A stretch of 64,000 nucleotides of DNA from Porodaedalea pini (Eukaryota > Basidiomycota > Agaricomycetes > Hymenochaetales > Hymenochaetaceae), in the NCBI GenBank assembly GCA_002794775.1, contig NBAY01000006.1:992001-1056000 (forward strand). The letters run 5' to 3'. A program made the position numbers and the translations under genes. Every line of letters starts with the position of its first letter. Positions within the stretch are counted from its first letter, which is position 1. Below, piece after piece: positions 1 through 8,385 of this stretch. Below the pieces are notes generated by a model. It searched no databases. It had not been told where the DNA came from and was given only the letters and a program-made list of their open reading frames with translations.

Positions 1-460
1 CTGCAATGCCGATGTATTAGCTGCTATAAAAAAAAGAGTTCTGCACCACACGGCTCACGTAGGTCATGTGTCTTTGTGAGACGAGATGGAGGGATTACTT
101 CGCCATCCCACGTTGTTTCAGCACCCCAAGCGTCAGACATGTTTACGTGTGCTGGAAATGAATCTAAGAGTTAGCAAATGCAAATGCCGTACAAAGGAAA
201 GTCCGTACATGGAGGAAAGTGCCGCTTTGTCTTGTAGTAATGTGCGAGGCAGTGGATACGCGACTCGATAAGAATTAGGTGAAAACAAAGTATTTCACGG
301 GCACAGAGTACTGATTAAGGGGAATGGATGATAAGACTGAAAGACGCTGAGCTTCGCATGTTCGCGAATACATTCTGTACTCACCCGGGAGATTCACAGG
401 TATGCAGTCGGCTGAAAAAGTAACGGAAAGTTAGTGGGTATGAACCGTCGGATGTTTGAC

Positions 461-520
461 GGCGTGTCGAGGATGGTAGGTTTGGTTCGGTGGCGTGTCG
501 AGGACGGTAGTTTTGGTTCG
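461..520. repeat. Two-copy tandem repeat, about 31-bp period
   Basis: The unit beginning GGCGTGTCGAGGA and ending GGTTTGGTTCG or GTTTTGGTTCG occurs at 461-489 and again at 492-520 with a few substitutions. It is non-coding as far as I can see. Confidence 0.8.
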
Positions 521-531
521 AAAACACAGCA

Positions 532-1018
532 ACCAAGCGGTCACTGTGCTATAGACGTCAACAGATCGCTATGCAGCAGTCCAACGTCGTCTGCCCTTGA
601 GCTAGCTCTAAGCCGACTCTCCGGGTCTTTCGATGTGGCGGATATGGTCTTCAGGCGAGCAGGTGAGCAGGCGTGCTGATGAGTCATTGTTGATGCGGCG
701 ATGGAGGGCGATGGATAGGGAGGGGCAGAGGGAGCGGACGTGGATGATGAGAGACAGTGAGAGAGTTAAGTAGCTAATAATAAGTACCTTCCTAATTAGT
801 CGCATGCATGTGACTTTGCCGTTTTCAGGTGACACTCGTCTGCCGCTCGTGTGATGCTCGTACTACCTCCCGCCATCACCTCCGCCACCAACATCGTCAA
901 CGGCTGACCCAACGAAAGTCTCTGGAGAGCCGGCTTAGAGCTAGCTCGAGAGCATAGATCACAGCGGGCTGCTGCATAGCGAGCCGCTTGTGTCTATAGG
1001 TTGCGGTGACCGCTTGGT
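532..1018. repeat. Imperfect inverted repeat with arms of about 100 bp
   Basis: The left arm, about 532-623, matches the reverse complement of about 913-1018. Shared blocks in the same order are ACCAAGCGGTCAC, CTATAGAC, CGCTATGCAGCAG and GAGCTAGCTCTAAGCCG. The arms flank a roughly 290-bp core. It could be a small non-autonomous element or an inverted duplication; no flanking target-site duplication was found. Confidence 0.7.
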
Positions 1019-2310
1019 CTCCGTGACTCCACGACTTTGGAAGACAGCGTACCACGCCGTCTGCACCAAAAATCGGTACGTCTGAAAAAACATCAGCAGG
1101 TATCTGACCTTTTTTTTTCTTGAGAGAGAGAGAGTCAGTGTGCAGCATGCCAGGCCGTCATGTTTGTCCAGGATGCGGAGTGGAGAAAACGGATCTCAGG
1201 CAACATCAGCGAGCAAGGCCAGTACATTCAGCGTGCTATTGAGACTACGTGAATTTTGTTAGCGGTTTGCATGCCGATGATGATGAAGATGCTCCATACG
1301 ATGAGCTGCGCCCATTCGTTGGTGATTTCTTCGGACGTCCAGATGAATACGACAGAGTCGACTTCGGACTGGGTGATGAGGAGCAAGGCCAGCAGGATGC
1401 GATGGATCTAGATGGCGAGGCACCTCAGAGGTACGTATGAGATGTCTGTGACTCAAGTCTTGGGAGCATCATGCAAGTGACCAAGCTCTGAAAGCCTTCG
1501 TTCTCATATATTGTTGTATATTCAGTGACACGAACCATTCGAATGAAGACTTGGAGTGGGATATCAACCTGGAGTTAGACGACGAAGACGTTCACGAACC
1601 CGTTTGGGAGCCTGAGCGAGCTCAACTGCAAGACATACCTCCCACTGACGAAGTCGAGTCAGATGAGGAGGAAGATGAGCGCATACGAGAACAGCTCTTG
1701 CGACGTCGCACGGTTGAAGGCCGGCTGCGGTATCAACCAGTCCATGTCATTCCATATCCAGGGAATGCTGCTGGTCGGGTTTATGGGGGCGAACAGGCCG
1801 GGTACGATGGACGCGCGCGCAATGGAGAGGCTGAGTTCCAGCGATACACAGACGATGTGCAAGCCGCATCACAACATGCAGGTCCATATGCCCCGTTCAT
1901 TTCCAGACGTGATTGGGAAATGGCACGATGGGCGAAGGTGCGAGGCCCAGGATCCACAGCTCTAGACGAGCTTCTACAAATTGAAGGGGTGCGGGTTCCG
2001 TTCGAGCATTTTTCCCTAACTTATATTTATCTATGTTGTAACTTGTGTTTGCATGCATGCTGCTTGATCATCATCATATGTGTCACAATTTCCAGATCCC
2101 AGAATTGTTAGGACTATCGTATCTGTCAGGACTCGAACTTTCACCCTTTCTTTATTTTTCCCTTTTACCATTTCCTTTTATTTTAATCGCTCCTTTTCAT
2201 TATATTTAATCATCGGACCAATCATTTCCCACACTTCATTCACGCGACCTTCATTCGTTCCATTCTGACCCTTTATGTAATATTAGATAATAGAGTCTCA
2301 CGGTCGTCGC

Positions 2311-2317
2311 TATATAA
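2311..2317 (+). promoter_or_regulatory. TATA box of the Gypsy element 1 LTR
   Basis: TATATAA lies 33 nt before G2344, the base at which the self-primer sequence begins. The minus-strand element 3 LTR has the same 33-nt spacing and element 2 has 34 nt, which supports G2344 as the RNA start. Confidence 0.8.
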
Positions 2318-2343
2318 GGTCTCAGGAATCGCATGAACTCCTT

Positions 2344-2354
2344 GTTCTGCTTTT
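2344..2354 (+). promoter_or_regulatory. Predicted RNA 5' end / self-primer (11 nt)
   Basis: GTTCTGCTTTT is exactly complementary to AAAAGCAGAAC at 2551-2561, one base downstream of the LTR. The match stops at 11 bp on both sides. This is the arrangement of the Tf1/sushi group, where the first 11 nt of the mRNA fold back and prime reverse transcription instead of a tRNA. Known for Tf1; inferred here. Confidence 0.8.
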
Positions 2355-2378
2355 CCTCTTACCTCCGCGACGACCTAG

Positions 2379-2444
2379 GTGAGACTCGTCCCCCCTGTAT
2401 TAGTTTAGACTTGTATTAATCCTCTTACCTCCGCGACGACCTAG
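2379..2444 (+). other. Candidate 66-nt intron inside the LTR (R/U5)
   Basis: Donor AG|GTGAGA and acceptor CCTAG enclose 66 nt. The 24 bases immediately before the donor (2355-2378) are repeated exactly as the last 24 bases of the segment (2421-2444). The same donor and a C(T/C)AG acceptor are kept in the diverged LTRs of elements 2 and 3. Splicing is inferred only. Confidence 0.5.
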
Positions 2445-2550
2445 CCTGAGTAAGCGTGTCCCGAGTCTACGCTCGAGTATAGCACGTCCCAGACGACAGT
2501 CAGCCGAGGCCTGCCCAGTCCGAGCCGTCTCCCGGGCTTCCGCCTAACAT

Positions 2551-2561
2551 AAAAGCAGAAC
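2551..2561 (+). other. Primer-binding site, self-priming type
   Basis: AAAAGCAGAAC starts one base after the 5' LTR. It does not look like a tRNA 3'-end complement but is the perfect complement of 2344-2354. The same site follows the LTRs of element 2 and, on the minus strand at 44372-44382, element 3. Confidence 0.8.
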
Positions 2562-3253
2562 CCCACCCAGGCTCATCCCCAGCGTACGTCGTCGCTGTCG
2601 ACTCGCCTTCACTCAGTCTAGAGGAGCGCTCCCCTCGACGGATTTGACGTGTAAACCCCCTGAACGACAACCCTCAACCCTGCCCGGACGTTTTCGGACG
2701 TTCGTGTATTACGTAAACATATCAACCGACATCTCCCGACCCTGGCTCTACGAATTAGCCTCTGGTGGAGCACGCACTTAACGTGGACGTGGGTAACCAG
2801 ACGAGTCCAAACTTCGACGACGATCTCGTTTGTAATCTCACTCGGATCCTACCGCCTCGTCATCAACTTCGCTGACGAACCCGCTCAACGTTGGCGTAAC
2901 CCCGGATCAAACACGCAACCGATCCCTGTCCCACCGCCAACGTCAAGATAGATCTCACCGACGAACAGCGACGGGCCCTTCCTGCCTCAGCCCGTTGGGA
3001 TCCAGATCGACCAGGCTACGTCGCGACCAATAACAGCGGCGTCACTCACGACATCTGGTGGAGTGAAATCCGGCACGGCTGGTATTCGTCAGACGAACGA
3101 GGAAGGAGAGCAAGGTGGCCTCCAGCTACCCCATCGTCACCCGCACCGTCAACATCTACGGTTAACCTACCACCGACTCCGGGTCCTTACCGCGAGACCA
3201 ACAGAGATCCCTCACCGCCGACTCCCCCAGAACCTTCAACACCCGAACCCGCG
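2562..3253 (+). other. Gag leader with conserved coding-like segments
   Basis: Between the PBS and the first gag ATG the sequence stays protein-like in three element copies. One frame ends in INFADEPAQRW at about 2862-2894; a second frame then runs LTDEQRRALPAS into gag. A 56-nt segment from GTAACC (2895) to GATAG would splice the two in frame. No in-frame ATG was found upstream in element 1, so the true start of gag is unsettled. Confidence 0.45.
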
Positions 3254-4333
3254 ATGTCAGCGGAAGGTTTCAGCCAACAGCAAATGGCGCAGATCGCGGC
3301 CATCGTTGCGAATGCCTTCGCCCATCAGGCGAACAACGCCCCAGCACCGGTCGCGGCCGCTAACCCCCCGACCCCCAACATAGACGTCGCCCGACCACGT
3401 GAATTCACTGGTGGCGACGATTACCTTGACTTCAGACGCGAAGTCCTTCTTTTCGTGTCCGCGAACCCAAACCGATACCCTACGTCGGAGAGTAAGATCT
3501 ACGTAGCTCTCTCCTACCTGAAGGGTGGTAATGCGGCAACGTGGGCGCAGAACTACGTCGAGGAATCGACAACGGCGGGAATCGTTACCTTCACGGACAG
3601 CTGGGAAAGATTCCAGGAACGACTCGACGCCTCGTTCGACGATCCGAACCGAAAGGAAGCTGCGCTGAAGGATTTCCGGGAGAAGGTTCAGAAGGACCTC
3701 ACCGCGGATAAATTCTTCCAACAACTTGACGTCATCATCAAGCGGGCGGAACTGAAAGACGACAGCGTTATCTGCGACCGCCTCAAGCGAGCAATGAACA
3801 TCGAGGTAGTCCGCGGCGTGCTGAGGTCGACGCCCGTACCGACAACGTATGAGGCGTGGAAGAATAAAGCTATCGAGATCGATCGCGGAGAACAGCAGAT
3901 CCGCGCGATTCAACGAGGCCGCCCATTCATACCGCAACCTCGCCAACAACAACCGGCACCCCCCGCTCGGCGCCAAGTTGCAACCCCGCACGTCGACAAA
4001 CGCGACGCGACCGGCGTCACGTTCGGAGGCGCTGGTCAACCGATGGACGTCTCAATGAACGAGGCGCAACGACGACGCGCGTGCTGGATCTGCGGCGGGC
4101 TGGGCCATTTCAAGGACAAGTGCCCGCAGGGGAAGCCGATCATCCAGCGCATGCTGGAGCTAATGGCACCAGGCGAACGTCGCATCCTCGCGGACGAGCT
4201 CGGCGCGATGAAGGAATCGGCCTTCGAGGAAGTCGTAGACACTCGGAGGTCGACGGTGGAGGACTATGTGGAAGAAGAAGAGAATGACGAAGAGGTCGTC
4301 GACTCGCAGGGTTTTGCGAGTGGTCAGGCGTAG
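3254..4333 (+). CDS. gag: Gypsy element 1 Gag (capsid/nucleocapsid)
   Basis: Structural protein that forms the cytoplasmic virus-like particle and packages element RNA. From the first ATG it is 359 residues: a Gln-rich start, a retrotransposon Gag domain over roughly residues 50-230 (DYLDFRREVLLFVSANP, WERFQERLDASF), then a single CCHC zinc knuckle at about residues 277-290 (CWICGGLGHFKDKC) and an acidic tail. The ATG is kept at the equivalent place in elements 2 and 3 (MST/MSAGGFSQQQ). The frame is open for about 350 nt upstream without an ATG, so an N-terminal extension through splicing is possible. The stop TAG at 4331 lies 15 nt after the slippery heptamer. Confidence 0.93.
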   Translation: MSAEGFSQQQMAQIAAIVANAFAHQANNAPAPVAAANPPTPNIDVARPREFTGGDDYLDFRREVLLFVSANPNRYPTSESKIYVALSYLKGGNAATWAQNYVEESTTAGIVTFTDSWERFQERLDASFDDPNRKEAALKDFREKVQKDLTADKFFQQLDVIIKRAELKDDSVICDRLKRAMNIEVVRGVLRSTPVPTTYEAWKNKAIEIDRGEQQIRAIQRGRPFIPQPRQQQPAPPARRQVATPHVDKRDATGVTFGGAGQPMDVSMNEAQRRRACWICGGLGHFKDKCPQGKPIIQRMLELMAPGERRILADELGAMKESAFEEVVDTRRSTVEDYVEEEENDEEVVDSQGFASGQA

Positions 4334-4351
4334 CCATCGGGACGACTGACC
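4309..4351 (+). promoter_or_regulatory. Predicted -1 ribosomal frameshift cassette between gag and pol
   Basis: In gag frame the heptamer G GGT TTT (4309-4315) fits the X XXY YYZ rule. Six nt later GGTCAG (4322-4327) can pair with CTGACC (4346-4351) to form a hairpin. Slipping back one base enters the pol frame (TGC GAG TGG at 4315). Element 3 keeps heptamer, spacer and stem; element 2 keeps the stem but has GGATTTT. Confidence 0.75.
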
Positions 4352-7300
4352 GAGAGGAACAAGGGACTTTGAATCCGGACTCACTAAAATATAACCAACC
4401 GTCTGTACGATACGTAAATACAAACGACGTCGATGGTTTTCCCGAGTACGAAGTCCCCACCGGTGTAAAAGAAAGTAAGGAGTACGAGCAGCTGTTCATG
4501 AGAGGAACTGGCGGACGCCAGCTGGACCTTCTCCTGAACGTCGGATACAGCGTAGAAGGCGAAGTGAGGGAGGTAGACGCGCATGCCCTTGTGGATTCGG
4601 GATGCACGGGATCCTGCATCGACATCAGGTTCGTCGAGAGGTACGGGTTGGAAACGAAACGCTATATTCGACCCCTTGCGGTACTCAATGCCGACGGCAC
4701 GCACAACGAGGCCGGGTTGATCGAGGAATACGTCGACGTTGAACTTACGATCGGTCACCACAAGGAACAAATCGTCCTGGCAGTAACCTCGCTAGCATCG
4801 TCCAACATCTTCCTGGGATACGACTGGCTTCGACGGCACAACCCAGAGGTCGACTGGAAAACGGGGACGCTCAACTTCACTCGCTGCCCGAGCGAATGTG
4901 TGGTGGAAAAGGCTGTAGAGGACGGCATGCGGAAGGTGTTAGAGGTGGCGGAAGAGACGGGGAGGATGAGAGAGGTGCGAATGGACAAGGCGTCCTGGCC
5001 CGCATACCTCAACGATTACGCCGACGTCTTCTCGGAGAAGGGATTCGAGAAACTGCCGGAACACCGACCCTGGGACCATGTCATCGACTTGAAGCCTGAC
5101 TTCAAACCAAGCGACTGTAAAATCTATCCGCTCACGCCAACTGAGCAACAGTCACTCAAGGACTTCCTCGACGAAAATCTGAAGTCGGGTCGCATTCGAC
5201 GGTCGATATCGCCAATGGCGTCGCCCTTCTTCTTCATCAAGAAGGCCGACAAGTCGCTACGCCCAATCCAGGACTACCGTAAACTCAATGACGGCACGAT
5301 CAAGAATAAGTATCCCCTCCCTCTCATCGACGAACTTGTTGACAAGGTCAAGAAGGCGAAGTACATCACTAAGCTTGACCTTCGTTGGGGATACTACAAC
5401 GTCCGGATCCGTGAAGGTGACGAATGGAAGGCAGCGTTTCGCACGAACATGGGCCTCTTCGAACCGACGGTCATGTTCTTTGGTCTCTGCAACGCCCCGG
5501 CAACGTTCCAGGCTTTTGTCAATCACATCTTCAAGGAACTGATTTACGCTAACCTGATCATCGTATACCTCGACGACATATTGATCCTCTCGGAAACCAT
5601 TGAGGAACATATAGACACGTCGAGGCGCGTCCTTCAGATCCTTCGAGAGAATGGCCTGTACCTGAAGCCGGAGAAGTGCGAGTTTGACGCCAAGATCGTC
5701 AAATACCTCGGCCACATCATCGGTAATGGCGAGATCAAGGCTGACCCAGCAAAGACGGAGGCAATTGCGAACTGGCCGGTCCCACGAAACCTGAAGCAGC
5801 TACAACAGTTCCTCGGCATGGGTAACTGGCTGCGACGGTTCATCAAGGACTACAGCAAGGTGGTCCATCCGCTGACGTCGTTAACGGGCAAGAAGGACTG
5901 GGTATGGGAGACCGAACAGCAGGAGGCATTCGAGGAGCTGAGACGACGTCTCTGCTCACCTCCAGTCCTAGCCATCGCCAACGACGAGGGTCCTTTCCGC
6001 GTAGAAGCGGACTCGTCAAACTTTGCGCTCGGCGGTGTGTTGTTACAGAAGCAGGAAGGGAAGTGGAGGGTGATTGCCTATAGGTCAGAAGCACTCCTAC
6101 CCGCTGAACGAAACTACGAGATCTACGACAAGGAGATGCTCGCGATCGTTTCGGCGCTCAAGGAATGGCGACAATACCTCCTCGGCGCTCGCCACAAGAT
6201 CGAAATCTGGTCCGACCACGCTAACCTCACCTACTTCAGGTCAGCGCAGAAGCTGAGCTACCGTCAAGCCCGCTGGCGAACCGAACTCGAGGAGTTTGAC
6301 TTCCACCTCGAACACAAGTCGGGGAAGACGATGGGCAAGGCGGACTTACTGTCGCGCAAAGCCGGCTATGATGAGGGAAAGGATGACAACGACGACGTCG
6401 TGTTCATCAAGGACAAGTGGCTAAATCGTGGAGTGGTCAGAACGTCTCGGGAGGAAGTGTTGGAACGAGTGGGTGACGCGCAGAGGGCGCAGGACGAGTC
6501 GGAAAGGCTGACGAATATGGTAGAGGTCGACGGGTTGTGGCGGATGAAAGGCAAGGTGTACGTGCCGTCGACGATGAAGGAAGCGGTGTTGCGGGAGTGC
6601 CACGACTCGACCCTGGCAGGACATCCCGGATCGTCGAAGACGGTCGAACTGGTACGTCGAGACTTCTGGTGGGCGTCGATGTTCTCCGATGTCCGAGCGT
6701 ACGTCCGAGGATGTGACCGTTGCCAACGGACGAAGGCTCTGAGGACATCGAGGTCGAGGCCACTTCATCCTAACGCAATCCCTGAAGGTCCCTGGGAGAT
6801 CGTCACGGTCGACCTAATCGGAGAGCTTCCGGACTCCAAGGGACACAACGCGATCTGCGTCTTCGTGGATAGGTTCTCGAAGCAGATGCACGCGATTCCG
6901 ACGACGACAAGACTGTCAGCAGAAGGCATGGCCCAGCTGTACCGCGATCATATCTTCCGCCTCCACGGTTTGCCGAAGAAGATCATCCATGACCGCGGCA
7001 CACAGTTCGACGCATCGATGATGAAGGAGCTGTACAAACTCCTACACATCGAGGGCAACCCGTCAACGGCATACCACCCGCAAACGGACGGTCAGACGGA
7101 ACGCGTCAACCAAGAGCTCGAACAATACCTCCGACTCTTCGTTGACCATCGGCAATCGGACTGGAAGGACTGGCTCCCTCTCGCAGAGTTCGCGTACAAC
7201 AACCGCGAACATTCGGCGACAAAGATGTCACCCTTCTACGCGAACACTGGACGTCACCCCAGGAGCTTCGACACCGTACGAACTTCCTCTGCCAACATGT

Positions 7301-7959
7301 CGGCAGAAGAATTCGCAAAGCACATCAAGGAGACCCATCGCGCGGCAAAGGACAATCTGGTCAAGGCAGCAGAAGACATGAAACGCTACCATGACCGGAC
7401 GGCAGGAGCATCGGTGGAGTACAAGGCTGGTGATAAGGTCTTCCTCGACGGACGAAATATCAGCACGGATTCACCCACGAAGAAACTTGCCGACAAATGG
7501 TACGGTCCCTTCGACATTGTCGACAAGGTAGGAGCGAGTGCCTACAAGCTCAAACTCCCCAAACGATGGAAAAAGATCCACCCTGTCTTCAATGAAGCCC
7601 TACTGAAACCCGCCGTTGAACCGTCCTTTGAGAGCCAGAAGCTACCGCCACCGCCGCCACCGGAAATCGTCAACAACGAAGAGGAATACGAAGTTGAAGA
7701 GGTCATTGACTCACGTCTGCACCGAGGTAAACTACAGTACCTCGTCAAGTGGGTCGGGTACAACGAACCAACCTGGCAACCAGAGACGGACTTCGGCGAG
7801 AACGCTAAGGAGGCGATTGCTGAATTCTACCTCAAACACCCCGGTGCTCCTCGCAAACTCGATATCCCTCGCTCACGACTCCGTCCACTCTTCGTCGACA
7901 CCGAGCCAGACGACCGCGATCTTGGTTGGTCGGGACGCCCAACCTTGAGGAGGGGGTAA
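4315..7959 (+). CDS. pol: Gypsy element 1 Pol: protease-RT-RNase H-integrase-chromodomain
   Basis: Polyprotein that matures Gag, copies element RNA to cDNA and inserts it. The frame is open from 4288 and overlaps gag in the -1 frame; no ATG starts it, so it is probably made as Gag-Pol. Counting from 4369: aspartic protease DSGCTGS near residue 76; reverse transcriptase with YLDD near 400; RNase H from about 545 (EADSSNFALGG); integrase zinc finger H-H-C-C near 745-787 (ECHDS...CDRCQR); catalytic core with DLIGELPD, HDRGTQFD and a downstream Glu; C-terminal chromodomain near 1105-1150 (LQYLVKWVGY) that marks a chromovirus and would target histone-marked chromatin. The stop codon abuts the 3' LTR and the purine tract encodes the last residues. 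Confidence 0.96.
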   Translation, partial: CEWSGVAIGTTDREEQGTLNPDSLKYNQPSVRYVNTNDVDGFPEYEVPTGVKESKEYEQLFMRGTGGRQLDLLLNVGYSVEGEVREVDAHALVDSGCTGSCIDIRFVERYGLETKRYIRPLAVLNADGTHNEAGLIEEYVDVELTIGHHKEQIVLAVTSLASSNIFLGYDWLRRHNPEVDWKTGTLNFTRCPSECVVEKAVEDGMRKVLEVAEETGRMREVRMDKASWPAYLNDYADVFSEKGFEKLPEHRPWDHVIDLKPDFKPSDCKIYPLTPTEQQSLKDFLDENLKSGRIRRSISPMASPFFFIKKADKSLRPIQDYRKLNDGTIKNKYPLPLIDELVDKVKKAKYITKLDLRWGYYNVRIREGDEWKAAFRTNMGLFEPTVMFFGLCNAPATFQAFVNHIFKELIYANLIIVYLDDILILSETIEEHIDTSRRVLQILRENGLYLKPEKCEFDAKIVKYLGHIIGNGEIKADPAKTEAIANWPVPRNLKQLQQFLGMGNWLRRFIKDYSKVVHPLTSLTGKKDWVWETEQQEAFEELRRRLCSPPVLAIANDEGPFRVEADSSNFALGGVLLQKQEGKWRVIAYRSEALLPAERNYEIYDKEMLAIVSALKEWRQYLLGARHKIEIWSDHANLTYFRSAQKLSYRQARWRTELEEFDFHLEHKSGKTMGKADLLSRKAGYDEGKDDNDDVVFIKDKWLNRGVVRTSREEVLERVGDAQRAQDESERLTNMVEVDGLWRMKGKVYVPSTMKEAVLRECHDSTLAGHPGSSKTVELVRRDFWWASMFSDVRAYVRGCDRCQRTKALRTSRSRPLHPNAIPEGPWEIVTVDLIGELPDSKGHNAICVFVDRFSKQMHAIPTTTRLSAEGMAQLYRDHIFRLHGLPKKIIHDRGTQFDASMMKELYKLLHIEGNPSTAYHPQTDGQTERVNQELEQYLRLFVDHRQSDWKDWLPLAEFAYNNREHSATKMSPFYANTGRHPRSFDTVRTSSANMSAEEFAKHIKETHRAAKDNLVKAAEDMKRYHDRTAGASVEYKAGDKVFLDGRNISTDSPTKKLADKWYGPFDIVDKVGASAYKLKLPKRWKKIHPVFNEALLKPAVEPSFESQKLPPPPPPEIVNNEEEYEVEEVIDSRLHRGKLQYLVKWVGYNEPTWQPETDFGENAKEAIAEFYLKHPGAPRKLDIPRSRLRPLFVDTEPDDRDLGWSGRPTLRRG
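7947..7956 (+). other. Polypurine tract of Gypsy element 1
   Basis: GAGGAGGGGG sits three bases before the 3' LTR; the intervening TAA is the pol stop. This primes plus-strand DNA synthesis in the family. Confidence 0.8.
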
Positions 7960-8385
7960 TGTCAGGACTCGAACTTTCACCCTTTCTTTATTTTTCCCTT
8001 TTACCATTTCCTTTTATTTTAATCGCTCCTTTTCATTATATTTAATCATCGGACCAATCATTTCCCACACTTCATTCACGCGACCTTCATTCGTTCCATT
8101 CTGACCCTTTATGTAATATTAGATAATAGAGTCTCACGGTCGTCGCTATATAAGGTCTCAGGAATCGCATGAACTCCTTGTTCTGCTTTTCCTCTTACCT
8201 CCGCGACGACCTAGGTGAGACTCGTCCCCCCTGTATTAGTTTAGACTTGTATTAATCCTCTTACCTCCGCGACGACCTAGCCTGAGTAAGCGTGTCCCGA
8301 GTCTACGCTCGAGTATAGCACGTCCCAGACGACAGTCAGCCGAGGCCTGCCCAGTCCGAGCCGTCTCCCAGGCTTCCGCCTAACA
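7960..8385 (+). repeat. 3' LTR of Gypsy element 1
   Basis: Same 426-bp sequence as 2124-2549 with one substitution (CTCCCAGG here, CTCCCGGG there). It is followed by the duplicated target GTATC. Confidence 0.98.

Larger units (their letters stand above)
1..1146. other. Intergenic / 5' flank of Plavaka element
   Basis: No convincing gene. Short open frames exist but have no recognisable domains or intron structure. It holds a short tandem duplication and a pair of inverted arms (listed separately). I could not identify a terminal inverted repeat for the Plavaka element here. Confidence 0.5.
2124..2549 (+). repeat. 5' LTR of Gypsy element 1
   Basis: Begins TGTCAGGACTCG and ends CCGCCTAACA. 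It is identical to 7960-8385 except for one G/A difference near the end. It includes a TATATAA box, the predicted transcript start and an internal 24-bp direct repeat. Confidence 0.98.
2124..8385 (+). mobile_element. Gypsy element 1: full-length chromodomain Ty3/Gypsy LTR retrotransposon
   Basis: Complete element of 6,262 bp with 426-bp LTRs (TG...CA) that differ at a single position. It is flanked by the 5-bp target-site duplication GTATC (2119-2123 and 8386-8390). Removing the element and one duplication restores the Plavaka reading frame. It contains gag, a -1 frameshift cassette and an uninterrupted pol with protease, reverse transcriptase, RNase H, integrase and chromodomain. No stop or frameshift was seen in gag (from ATG 3254) or pol, so this copy may be autonomous. 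It is the least damaged of the four Gypsy elements in the window. Confidence 0.97.

Noticed and set aside
3257..4039. 260-codon open frame on the minus strand opposite gag
   Set aside because: Antisense shadow of a GC-rich coding region; equivalent frame is broken in the other copies and it has no domain.
4369..4371. TTG as a start codon for pol
   Set aside because: A eukaryotic nuclear gene would not use it; the -1 frameshift explains expression better.
2124..8385. Retrovirus with an envelope gene
   Set aside because: Pol stop abuts the 3' LTR; there is no room for a third gene.
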